Assembly (NCBI GenBank): GCA_036676195.1
Contig: JAKFDK010000002.1
Location: forward strand, 1 to 64,000
Reading direction: 5' to 3'
DNA: 64,000 nt
Origin: JAKFDK01 sp036676195
GTDB lineage: Bacteria > Bacillota > Sulfobacillia > Symbiobacteriales > ZC4RG38
The first letter of the stretch is position 1. Every line of letters starts with the position of its first letter. Below the pieces are notes generated by a model that searched no databases, had not been told where the DNA came from, and saw only the letters and a list, made by a program, of their open reading frames with translations. The position numbers were made by a program, and so were the translations under genes. Shown here one piece after another: positions 33,595 to 41,668 of the stretch.

Positions 33595-34840
33595 CTGCCA
33601 CTTCTTCGTAATACGAAACGGCCCGGTCGGCAATGCTGCTCCAGTTCGCACTGGGCGGTAAACCATTCCGCAGGGGGGCGCGCAGGCGGGTCACCAGTTC
33701 CGGGTCCCTGAGCAGGCGTCCCAGCGCCCCGGCCAGGGCCCCGACATCTCCGGGAGGGACCAGCAGACCGGTCCGGTCATGACTGACGGTATGGCTCAGG
33801 CCGCCGGTGCGGGAGGCCACCACCGGGCATCCGCAGGCCATTGCCTCCAGGGCTACCAGTCCAAACGTTTCGTAGAAGGAAGGGACGACGGTCGTCACTG
33901 CGGCGGCGTAGTGGACGGCGAGGTCTGTCTGCGCCAGGGGCCCCAGGAACCGGACCTGATCCGCCAAGCCCAGCTGATCAACCAGGCTCCGGACTTTCTC
34001 CTCCTCCGGCTGGATGGTCCCTCCACCCGGGAGACTGCCGCCGGCGATCAGCAGACGGACCCTGGAGCGCAGATCCGGGTGTTCCCGCACCACCTGTGCC
34101 ATGGCACGGATGAGCACCGACGGGCCCTTGTTGTCCTCCAGTCGCCCGGCGAACAGCACCGGCAACACATCGCCGGTCAGTCCGAGCTGCGTGCGTGCCT
34201 CGGCCACCGGCCGGGGGCAGAAGACATCCGGGTTAATGCCGCAGGGCAAGATGCGCAGCTTGTTCTCTCTGACCCGATAGTGCTCGGTCAGCAGCCGGGC
34301 CTCCACCGGATTGCTGGCGAGCACGGCATCCACCGCGTCGAGCAACCCCTGTTCCGTCCGCAGGCGGTTCCCGCTGTCCCGGCGGCGGTCACCCGCCACG
34401 GCCTGGACCCGGACCTTGCCCAGGGAGTGAAAGGTGTGCACTTGCGGGATACCCCATCTTTGTTTCAGGTGCAGCCCCACCTGACCGGAAATCCAGTAGT
34501 TGGAATGGATGAGCCGGGGAACCTGACCAGTCTGCTCCAGATAGGCAGCCAATTCAGCGGTGAAGGCGGGAATCAAATCCGGGAGCTGGTCCTTGGGTAC
34601 ATTTCGGGGGCAGCCGGCACTGAACCGCAATACCCGAACCCCCGGCACCAGACTGGTGATACCGGGGGTTAGTCCTTGCTGCGCACCATGCGTCGCCACG
34701 TCCACCGCCCACCCCAGATCAGCCAGGGCCACCGCTAACTGGCGCACATAGACATTCTGGCCCCCCGCCTGTACGCTGCCCAGCCTGGCCAGCGGGTCAC
34801 CATGCACTGAAATGAATAACACGCGCTTTTGTCGAATCAA
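33557..34840 (-). CDS. GT4 glycosyltransferase, sucrose-phosphate synthase-like
   Basis: The 427-residue protein is a GT4 family retaining glycosyltransferase: FISVHGDPLARLG, GGQNVYVRQLAVALADLGW near the N-terminus (the sucrose synthase/SPS nucleotide loop), FAGRLEDNKGPSVLIRA, and the ESFGxxxxE-type motif ETFGLVALEAMACGCPVVAS. The frame is open to 35698, but that stretch overlaps another gene; TTG at 34840 has GGAG seven bases upstream. The next gene is a cognate phosphatase. Product is likely sucrose or a related solute; the acceptor cannot be proved from sequence. Confidence 0.85.
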   Translation of the reverse strand: MIRQKRVLFISVHGDPLARLGSVQAGGQNVYVRQLAVALADLGWAVDVATHGAQQGLTPGITSLVPGVRVLRFSAGCPRNVPKDQLPDLIPAFTAELAAYLEQTGQVPRLIHSNYWISGQVGLHLKQRWGIPQVHTFHSLGKVRVQAVAGDRRRDSGNRLRTEQGLLDAVDAVLASNPVEARLLTEHYRVRENKLRILPCGINPDVFCPRPVAEARTQLGLTGDVLPVLFAGRLEDNKGPSVLIRAMAQVVREHPDLRSRVRLLIAGGSLPGGGTIQPEEEKVRSLVDQLGLADQVRFLGPLAQTDLAVHYAAAVTTVVPSFYETFGLVALEAMACGCPVVASRTGGLSHTVSHDRTGLLVPPGDVGALAGALGRLLRDPELVTRLRAPLRNGLPPSANWSSIADRAVSYYEEVAGEAIGSKPVAGH

Positions 34841-35020
34841 ACAACCACTCCATCCCTGTCTTTTGGTAACTAACAACCTTAGTATAACACTATAAGTTGG
34901 TAGTTGCCACCCACGGGAAGCTCTTGCCAGGGAAGGAGCGTTGTTGACCGGGCAGGCATAGGGTAGAACTGTCCGGTCCGGGGAATGGACCGGGCAGATT
35001 GAAAGGAGCGAATTCAACCC

Positions 35021-35635
35021 ATGCCTCAGCGTCTTGCCCGTGCTTTGGAGCCCGTTACCCGTGCGGAAATCCTGCATGCCCTCCCGGAACTCGCCATGCA
35101 CCTGCGTGAAGCCGCCATGGCCGGCGCCCTGGTTGGAGCGGGTTACAGCCCGACTACGGCCGTGAACATCTCCCGGCAGTTCCTGGCGACCGGTGTCATC
35201 CCCCGGGCGATTCCTGAGGCCGGTTACGTAGAGACCATCAGCATCTACCCCGGTATCGCCGGTATGCCTGGGATCGCCGGTATGCCCGCCGTTACCGCCT
35301 GCCCGGTCCCCGGCGCCATCGGCTACCCCGGCCCCGGCATCGCCGGCATCCCCATCTCCGGTTACGCCGCCATGCCGGCCCCCGGCATCGCCGGACTGCC
35401 GGCCCCCGGTATCACCGGGCTCCCGGTCTCCGGCATCGCCGGTCTCCCGATCGCCGGCATCGCCGGTCTGCCTGTTTCCGGTATCGCCGGCCTGCCCTTG
35501 CCTGGCATCACCGGTATGCCGTTGCCTGGCATCACCGGTATGCCACTCCCCGGGATCGCCGGCTGGTGCCCCACTGGTTACGAGACTGCCGGCCTGGGTG
35601 TTCCGACCGGTCTGGAGGTCGGCGTGCGCTGCTAG
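35021..35635 (+). CDS. Octapeptide-repeat protein (GLPxxGIx), unknown
   Basis: Residues 1-70 of this 204-residue protein form a helical domain (TRAEILHALPELAMHLREAA, VNISRQFLATG). Residues 77-116 hold looser Gly/Pro/Ile repeats, and 117-180 hold eight contiguous octapeptides of the form G[LM]PxxGI[AT], ending in a Cys-containing tail (GWCPTGYE, GVRC). Gly occurs twice per eight residues, so this is not the collagen GXY pattern. No signal peptide is present. AAAGGAG precedes the ATG and a strong terminator follows, so it is a single-gene unit. I recognise no family; a surface or spore-coat structural role is conjecture. Confidence 0.8.
   Translation: MPQRLARALEPVTRAEILHALPELAMHLREAAMAGALVGAGYSPTTAVNISRQFLATGVIPRAIPEAGYVETISIYPGIAGMPGIAGMPAVTACPVPGAIGYPGPGIAGIPISGYAAMPAPGIAGLPAPGITGLPVSGIAGLPIAGIAGLPVSGIAGLPLPGITGMPLPGITGMPLPGIAGWCPTGYETAGLGVPTGLEVGVRC
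35369..35560 (+). repeat. Eight tandem 24-bp units coding octapeptides
   Basis: The units encode AMPAPGIA, GLPAPGIT, GLPVSGIA, GLPIAGIA, GLPVSGIA, GLPLPGIT, GMPLPGIT and GMPLPGIA. Adjacent units are similar at DNA level (for example the GGCATCACCGGTATGCC core occurs twice at 35504-35540), which indicates expansion by duplication. Confidence 0.85.
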
Positions 35636-35652
35636 TGCACCCGGCGGCAGTG

Positions 35653-35679
35653 GGGCGCGGCGCCTGCGGCGCCCTTTTT
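35653..35679 (+). terminator. Rho-independent terminator of the repeat-protein gene
   Basis: GGGCGC (35653-35658) pairs with GCGCCC (35669-35674), with further GC pairing possible inside, and is followed by TTTTT at 35675-35679. It lies 18 bp after the stop codon. Confidence 0.8.
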
Positions 35680-35983
35680 GCCATTGCGGGCCCGGCATTC
35701 ACATCCGGGCTGCCAGCAAGTGCCCCAGGCGAGCAACCCCCTCCTCCAACTGCGGCAGCGCCAGGTGTCCGGAAACGGATACCCGGCGCTCAAGCGGATG
35801 CATCCCGGCGGAACGGCCGAAATCCAGGCGCCGGGAGGATCATAGGCCAGTGCCGATTGCACCGCCGGCGGAAAAAAACGTGTCCATGTCTTGCTGCCCC
35901 TTATCACGGAAGGGCCGGTGGGCGCCCCGCCCCCGGCCCTTCCCTGCATTTGCGTTTGACCCGCCGCCCGCAGCGGCTGCATG
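35680..35983. other. Gap between convergent genes with a second hairpin
   Basis: No gene is supported here. GAAGGGCCGG (35909-35918) and its complement (35933-35942) form a hairpin with a GC-rich loop. It lies 42 bp after the minus-strand glucoamylase stop and may be its terminator, though no T-run follows. Confidence 0.45.
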
Positions 35984-38383
35984 TCAGCCTCGGGCCACAG
36001 CCACGGTAAAATCCCGCTCCTCCCACCGACCCGCCGCCGGCCAGAAGAAGGTGAAACGGATCGGAGCCTGCCGGGCCGGGTCGATGGAAATGTCCACGTA
36101 GTCGATCCCGATGCCCGTCGGCGTTGATGCCGTCTGATGGCTGTGCAGCCAGTCGTCGCCTGTCCAGCGCAGTTCAAAGGGCGCCGCCGCCTGAATGCGC
36201 AGGGTGTAGCCCGGCTGCACCGTTCGGACCTGACGGTTAAACTTCCAGATCTCCATCAGCCGGGTGTTCCGCCGGGTCCAATACCGGTCTCGCACCGCCG
36301 GGATCAAGTCAAATACCTGGCCGTCGTGAACAGATCGAACCAGTTTGATATACTCGGCGTGGGCCCATAGCAGCGGCATCGCTGCACCGGTCGGCCGGCC
36401 CGGGAGCATGCCCCTTTTGCGCACCCGCTCATCCCAGATCTGCTCTGACAGCAATCCCGTCCCAGTGGCGAACCGTTCCATGGCCCGGATATATTCCTGT
36501 GCACCGCGACCAGCCGCCAGCTCATAATGCCCACGCTCACCGGTCAGCAGCGGCCAGGCCCGCCCCCGCCCCCAGCCCTGGTACGGCAAGCCGTCGTCAC
36601 GCTGCCCGTAGCCGTCGTAATTGTAGCGTCGCCAGCAGGGGCCGTACGGGGTATCTACCTTCAGGACCGCGTCCACCACACGCAGGGAATCCGCCACCAG
36701 TGGGTCATCGGGTCGCCGGATGCCATAGCGGACCAGTTCCAGGAAGCCGGCATCGACAATCTCTCGGGCCGCAAAGGTATCAACGAGGCCGGGAGCCCGG
36801 TTGCGGATGGTCACCATGGCGTGGTCGGGGTTCTCCTCCGCCCAGGCGTCATTGGCATCGGCGGGAAGGATACGGATATAATGGCGGGGCACATCCGACA
36901 GCAGCACACCCTGGTTCGTCACTGTCCACCGCTCCACGTGACATTCCAGAAAATCAGCGTACTCCTCCAGATACCGCGCCGTCGTCTGGTCACCGCGCCG
37001 GCGGGCAAAGCCCGCAGCGCAGATCAGGGCAGCAATGTTGGTGGCCAGGGTAGACGGGGAATAGCCGCTGTTTTCCTCCCACCGCTCCTGGGGCGTTGCC
37101 GGCCCGTGGTGAATCAGGTACTGCGCCGCCCGCAACACCATCGGGTAAGGGTCGAATTCCCGCAGCATCCCGGCATTATCCAGATGCCAGGCCAGCAGAA
37201 CCGGGTAAGCCACCTCGTCAAGTTGCACCGCCCGCCAGTAGCCTTCCCCGTTGACCCAGAAGTTCTGATGAAAGCCGCCGTCCGGCAACTGGGCGCAGGC
37301 CAGATAAATCAGGGAGCGCAGCGGCGTCACGGCATTGCCGCAGGCCAGCAGCCCGGTGGCACTGTTGACCATATCCCTGGCCCAGACCAGGTGGTACCCA
37401 CCCAGTTCGTCATCGCCCCTGGCCTCGCCCCACGGAATGCTGAGCGAAGCAATCAGCGCCCCTGGGTAGGTCTTGTCCTCGTGGGCCAATAACAGGCCGT
37501 GGCCGGTGTGGTAAAGGTTGCCGCCGTCGCCTGTGACACGTTCCAGCGGCAGTAACTTACCGGCGGCTCGCTGCCATTGATCCAGAAACCGCTGCCGGTG
37601 CTCGGCAAATGGAATGCCCAGGGACTGGAACAGGGACGTGACCGCGTGGTGGATCCCATCACCAAAAGCCAGGCCGATTGTAAACTCCAGGCCCTGCTGC
37701 AGATCTAATTCGGCGGTCAGGGCAATGTTCCCGTTGGTGGCATGGTCGAATTCCCAGTCCATCTTCAGGTTCCCGGCCAGGTCGGTCCAGCCGTCCGAAG
37801 TGCCCACATAACCGCACGAGCACCGCCGGAACGGAATCGAGGCCCCGAGGGCGAGCCAGGTGTTGCCCTTGTGGGCCACCATGATCTCCCGACCGTTTAC
37901 GTCGGCTACGTGGCCGTTGTTACCCCAGCCACCGACCTCCAGATGGGGCGCCAACAACACAAAGATCCGCAGCCGGGACGCCAGCGCACTGTCCACCGTC
38001 TCCACCCGTGTCCGCATCAGCACGCAGGCCTGGTGCGGATCGCTGAGAACCTCCTTGATCAGCCGGTACCGGCCTTCCGGGTCCACACTGATGACCCGGA
38101 AACCCAGGGCGTGGTGGGACAGGTATTCCACCGTCGATTCCATATGGCGCCGTTCTTCGTGTAGGAAGGTTTCCCCGTCCGTCACCAGGAACTGCAGATC
38201 CCGGATTTGCGGCCGGTCAATGGTTGGGTAGTAAACTTCGTTTATGATACCGCCGCACAGCGTAAACCAAACCCGGCTACAGGCCGAATAAGCAGTACCG
38301 ACCCCGTCCTTGCTGGCGCGGGTCCAGCGCGGCTCGTGGCCCGGCGCTCCAAACGCCGACCGAGTGCTGTAAAGCGTGGTCAT
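35984..38383 (-). CDS. GH15 glucoamylase
   Basis: The 799-residue enzyme has an N-terminal beta-sandwich domain of bacterial glucoamylases (about 1-275) and a C-terminal (alpha/alpha)6 barrel. The two catalytic acids are visible as Glu in RWEENSGYSPSTLATN (general acid) and Glu in RAWPLLTGERGHYEL (general base). It releases glucose from alpha-1,4-glucans or dextrins. No signal peptide is present, so it is probably intracellular. ATG 38383 is chosen for AAGGTGG upstream. It has its own promoter with a palindrome over the -10 region. It sits near sucrose-type genes, which would fit storage-glucan use, but no transporter is adjacent. Confidence 0.93.
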   Translation of the reverse strand: MTTLYSTRSAFGAPGHEPRWTRASKDGVGTAYSACSRVWFTLCGGIINEVYYPTIDRPQIRDLQFLVTDGETFLHEERRHMESTVEYLSHHALGFRVISVDPEGRYRLIKEVLSDPHQACVLMRTRVETVDSALASRLRIFVLLAPHLEVGGWGNNGHVADVNGREIMVAHKGNTWLALGASIPFRRCSCGYVGTSDGWTDLAGNLKMDWEFDHATNGNIALTAELDLQQGLEFTIGLAFGDGIHHAVTSLFQSLGIPFAEHRQRFLDQWQRAAGKLLPLERVTGDGGNLYHTGHGLLLAHEDKTYPGALIASLSIPWGEARGDDELGGYHLVWARDMVNSATGLLACGNAVTPLRSLIYLACAQLPDGGFHQNFWVNGEGYWRAVQLDEVAYPVLLAWHLDNAGMLREFDPYPMVLRAAQYLIHHGPATPQERWEENSGYSPSTLATNIAALICAAGFARRRGDQTTARYLEEYADFLECHVERWTVTNQGVLLSDVPRHYIRILPADANDAWAEENPDHAMVTIRNRAPGLVDTFAAREIVDAGFLELVRYGIRRPDDPLVADSLRVVDAVLKVDTPYGPCWRRYNYDGYGQRDDGLPYQGWGRGRAWPLLTGERGHYELAAGRGAQEYIRAMERFATGTGLLSEQIWDERVRKRGMLPGRPTGAAMPLLWAHAEYIKLVRSVHDGQVFDLIPAVRDRYWTRRNTRLMEIWKFNRQVRTVQPGYTLRIQAAAPFELRWTGDDWLHSHQTASTPTGIGIDYVDISIDPARQAPIRFTFFWPAAGRWEERDFTVAVARG

Positions 38384-38525
38384 ATGCACCACCTTACGTT
38401 TAACGTATTTGTTTAGGGCGGCCAGAGTTCCCCTGTACGCATCCCCCATGCGGACTGTCCTCTGAATTCCCCCAACTGCCCCTTCTTCTCCCCCGGCCTC
38501 CTTTTCTCGTTGTGATCCTGATATA

Positions 38526-38554
38526 AATATACCATAGATGGTATAAAAAGTCTA
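38526..38554 (-). promoter_or_regulatory. Promoter of the glucoamylase gene
   Basis: On the minus strand TAGACT (38554-38549) and TATATT (38531-38526) are separated by exactly 17 bp. They match the vegetative consensus at four and five of six bases. The region is sharply AT-richer than its surroundings. Confidence 0.65.
38528..38545. promoter_or_regulatory. Palindromic operator TATACCAT-AG-ATGGTATA
   Basis: This perfect 18-bp palindrome (8-bp arms, 2-bp centre) covers most of the spacer and -10 element of the glucoamylase promoter, so a bound protein would block RNA polymerase. A sugar-responsive repressor is likely; no regulator gene is adjacent. Confidence 0.7.
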
Positions 38555-38607
38555 TTACATCACCAATTGTTATTTGTAGTATCTGCCCGCGGGGCACCCG
38601 GTGAACG

Positions 38608-38644
38608 CGACAGACCGGAGGGGGCAATCCCCTCCGGTCTGTCG
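38608..38644. terminator. Terminator after the fad operon
   Basis: A 16-bp perfect stem (CGACAGACCGGAGGGG, 38608-38623, with 38629-38644) closes a five-base loop 41 bp after the fadE stop. No T-run follows on the minus strand, so it may work as an mRNA 3' end or with Rho. Confidence 0.7.
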
Positions 38645-38685
38645 CCCCCCAGCACCGATCCCGGTACTGTTCCGGTCATCGGGGC

Positions 38686-40440
38686 TTACACGCTGTATCC
38701 GCCCGCCGCCAGTACCCGTCCGGCAATTCGCCGTTTCAGGCCGACCGTGTTGGCCGGGTCCCGCCGGGTGAGCTTGCGCAGAATAGTCAACTGGGTCCGC
38801 AGGGTATCGCCCTCTTCCAGTGCCGCCAGCAAGGTGCGGGCGGTCGTTTCGATCCGGCCGAAGGCGTCGTGGGCGAAGGCCACGGCCAGGTCCTGCCGTG
38901 CCGGAGACGGGTGCTTTTCCGCCCGCAACAGGGTACTCTCCATGGCAAAAATGTCGATCAGCATGTCGGCAATCCCGGCCAGGAACTCCTGTTCCTGCTC
39001 CACCGCCAGTTGGTACTTCTGCACACCCAGCCCCGCCACCATCAGGGCCACCTTGCGTGCCGCCTCCACCAGCCATTTCTCCTGCTCCAGGGGTGTGGTG
39101 CCGTCAAAGGCCGGCGGCATGATGGTCAGCAGTTCGTTCTGCAGACTCATTAGCGCCGGCATCAGCGGCAGTTGCCCCTTCATCGACTTCTTCAGCAGGT
39201 CACCGGTGATCAGCAGGCGATTAATCTCGTTGGTGCCCTCAAAGATGCGGTTAATGCGGCTGTCGCGATAGGCCCGGCAGACATCGTACTCTTCCATAAA
39301 GCCATATCCGCCGTGGATCTGCACCGCTTCATCCACCACGTAGTCGAGTACTTCGGAGCCCAGGACTTTCATGATGGAGCATTCCACCACATACTCCTGG
39401 ATCGCCCGGGTGCTCTGCCGGCCGGCATCATCCCCGGTGATATCGATGCCCGCCAGCCCCTCGTCCAGCAATGCGGCGGTTCGGTAGCTGGCGCTCTCGG
39501 CAGCGTAAATACGCACCGCCATCTCTGCCAGCTTCTGCTGAATGAGCGGGAATTCAGCAATGGGCCGACCGAACTGCTTGCGCTCCCGGGCGTACTGGGT
39601 GGCAATGCCCGCTACCTGTTTGGCACCGCCGACCGTTGCGGCTCCCAGCTTGAAGCGGCCGATGTTCAGGATGTTAAAGGCGATCTGGTGGCCCTTGCCC
39701 ACCTCGTACAGCAGGTTCCCCACCGGCACCAGGCAGTCGGTCAGAATCACCTCGCGGGTCGAAGAACCGCGAATCCCCAGCTTGTGCTCTTCCTTGCCGG
39801 TGCTCAGGCCAGGGGTATCCCGCTCGACTATAAAGGCCGAGAACTTGTCGCCGTCCACCTTGGCGTAGACCACAAACACGTCGGCAAAGCCGCCATTGGT
39901 AATCCACTGCTTCGTCCCGTTCAGCACCCAGTGCCGCCCATCCGGGCTCAGCCGGGCCGTGGCCTTGGCCCCCAGGGCGTCGGAGCCGGAACCGGCTTCG
40001 GTCAGGCAGTAGGCGCCAATCTTTTCCGCCGTGGCCAGGCCGGGTAAGTACTTTTGTTTCTGCTCCCGGTTACCAAAAAACATGATCGGCAACGTACCAA
40101 TGCCGGTATGGGCGCCATAGGTGGCGGTAAACGAAGCACCGGCGCCCATGGCTTCCAGCACTACCGCCGCCGTTACCTTATCCACACCCAGTCCGCCGAA
40201 CTCCTCGGGAATCTCCAGGCCGGTCAGGCCCAGTTCGCCGGCCCGGCGCAACAGACTCACGTTGTGGCTGAAGTCGTGCGCCTCCATCGCCGGCAAAGCC
40301 GGCGTCACTTCCCGGCGGACAAATTCCCGCACCGTCTCAGACATCTGCTGTTGAAAGTCAGTGAGGTCCTCCGGCGTGGTGACTTCGGTCGCCGCCGGAC
40401 TCTGCAATACCCATTCGCCACCCGGATGCTTGGCTGCCAC
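38686..40440 (-). CDS. fadE: Acyl-CoA dehydrogenase FadE
   Basis: The 584-residue enzyme has the acyl-CoA dehydrogenase N-terminal helical, middle (GAYCLTEAGSGSDALGA, KQWITNGGFADVF) and C-terminal domains (QIHGGYGFMEEYDVCRAYRD, then IFEGTNEINR with the catalytic Glu). A further C-terminal helical region of about 150 residues matches the long FadE of B. subtilis. It makes the first oxidation of fatty-acyl-CoA with FAD. The GTG start follows GGGGGGATAA. It is third in the fadN-fadA-fadE operon. Confidence 0.94.
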   Translation of the reverse strand: MAAKHPGGEWVLQSPAATEVTTPEDLTDFQQQMSETVREFVRREVTPALPAMEAHDFSHNVSLLRRAGELGLTGLEIPEEFGGLGVDKVTAAVVLEAMGAGASFTATYGAHTGIGTLPIMFFGNREQKQKYLPGLATAEKIGAYCLTEAGSGSDALGAKATARLSPDGRHWVLNGTKQWITNGGFADVFVVYAKVDGDKFSAFIVERDTPGLSTGKEEHKLGIRGSSTREVILTDCLVPVGNLLYEVGKGHQIAFNILNIGRFKLGAATVGGAKQVAGIATQYARERKQFGRPIAEFPLIQQKLAEMAVRIYAAESASYRTAALLDEGLAGIDITGDDAGRQSTRAIQEYVVECSIMKVLGSEVLDYVVDEAVQIHGGYGFMEEYDVCRAYRDSRINRIFEGTNEINRLLITGDLLKKSMKGQLPLMPALMSLQNELLTIMPPAFDGTTPLEQEKWLVEAARKVALMVAGLGVQKYQLAVEQEQEFLAGIADMLIDIFAMESTLLRAEKHPSPARQDLAVAFAHDAFGRIETTARTLLAALEEGDTLRTQLTILRKLTRRDPANTVGLKRRIAGRVLAAGGYSV

Positions 40441-40476
40441 TGCTTATCCCCCCCAAATTGACTCGCCGCCAGGCGG

Positions 40477-41652
40477 TCAGGGTGTGAACTCAAAGAGTCC
40501 GGCTGCCCCCATGCCGCCGCCGATGCACATGGTCACAATGCCGTAGCGGGCCTTGCGCCGGGCCGCCTCATGCATCAGGGTCACAGTCTGACGGGCACCG
40601 GTGGCCCCCAGGGGGTGTCCCAGGGCAATGGCGCCGCCACTGACATTAACCCTGGCTGGATTCAGCCCCAGGGTGCGGATCACATACAGGGTCTGGGAAG
40701 CAAATGCCTCATTCAGCTCGATCAGGTCGATGTCTTCCAGCCGCAGGCCGACTTTTTTCAATAGTTTCGGTACCGCCAGGGCCGGCCCGATCCCCATCAG
40801 TTCTGGCTGGCACCCGGTAGTGACAAACCCGCGGAAAACCGCCCTGGGCCGCAGCCCCAGTTCCTCGGCCCGGTCGTCGCTCATGATTACCAGCGCCGCC
40901 GCCCCGTCGCTCATCTGCGACGAGTTACCAGCCGTGACGCTGCCGGTCACGCCAAAGGCAGGTTTGAGCTTGTTCATCGCCTCCAGGTTCGCGTCCGTTC
41001 GTACACCTTCGTCGGTGTCGAAGCAAATCTCCTGCGCCACGACCTGGCCGTTTACCAGCGCATGGCGCCGGAAGACGACCGGCATGATCTCGTCCCGGAA
41101 CCGCCCCTCGGCAATGGCCGCCGCCGCCCGCCGGTGGCTCTCCAGCCCGTAAACATCCTGGTCCTCCCGGGCAATGTCATAGCGCCGGGCGACCTCCTCT
41201 GCGGTATGGCCCATGCCCATGTAGTAGGCCGGGGCCTGCTCCATCAGGGTGGGGTTGGGGGCAACCTTTACGTTGGTAAACACCCTGGACATGCTCTCCA
41301 CGCCGCCGGCCAGACAGATGTCGGCCATGCCGCTGCGGATCTGGTTGGCGGCAATGGCAATGGCCTGCAGCCCGCTGGAGCAATACCGGTTCACCGTCAT
41401 GGCACTCACACCGGCCGGCAGCCCGGCCAGGGCACCGACCTGCCGGGCCACATTCAGCCCCTGTTCCCCTTCGGGAATGGCGCAGCCCAGCACCAGGTCA
41501 TCGACCTGAGCCGGGTCGAGCCCACGGGTCCGCCGCACCGCCTCGGCCACAACCATTCCCGCCAGATCATCCGGCCTGACCGCAGCCAGGGTGCCCCGGG
41601 GGGCCTTGCCGATGGCCGTACGCACGCCGGAAACAATGACCGCTTCACGCAC
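40477..41652 (-). CDS. fadA: Acetyl-CoA C-acyltransferase (thiolase) FadA
   Basis: The 391-residue thiolase has the acylated Cys in NRYCSSGLQA (C91), the His motif GHPLGATGAR and the C-terminal CIGGGMG. It cleaves 3-ketoacyl-CoA to acetyl-CoA. GTG at 41652 gives the family N-terminus VREAVIVSGVRTAIGK and follows GGAAGGGG; the longer open frame overlaps fadN. It starts 16 bp after fadN. Confidence 0.95.
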   Translation of the reverse strand: MREAVIVSGVRTAIGKAPRGTLAAVRPDDLAGMVVAEAVRRTRGLDPAQVDDLVLGCAIPEGEQGLNVARQVGALAGLPAGVSAMTVNRYCSSGLQAIAIAANQIRSGMADICLAGGVESMSRVFTNVKVAPNPTLMEQAPAYYMGMGHTAEEVARRYDIAREDQDVYGLESHRRAAAAIAEGRFRDEIMPVVFRRHALVNGQVVAQEICFDTDEGVRTDANLEAMNKLKPAFGVTGSVTAGNSSQMSDGAAALVIMSDDRAEELGLRPRAVFRGFVTTGCQPELMGIGPALAVPKLLKKVGLRLEDIDLIELNEAFASQTLYVIRTLGLNPARVNVSGGAIALGHPLGATGARQTVTLMHEAARRKARYGIVTMCIGGGMGAAGLFEFTP

Positions 41653-41668
41653 TGGCGTTCCCCTTCCT

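Noticed and set aside
35369..35560. Possible CRISPR-like or intergenic repeats
   Set aside because: The 24-bp units are contiguous, have no spacers and are in frame within a coding sequence.
34841..35698. N-terminal extension of the sucrose-phosphate-synthase-like frame
   Set aside because: It overlaps the repeat-protein gene on the other strand; the reverse complement of its repeats only looks like a Gly/Asp repeat protein.
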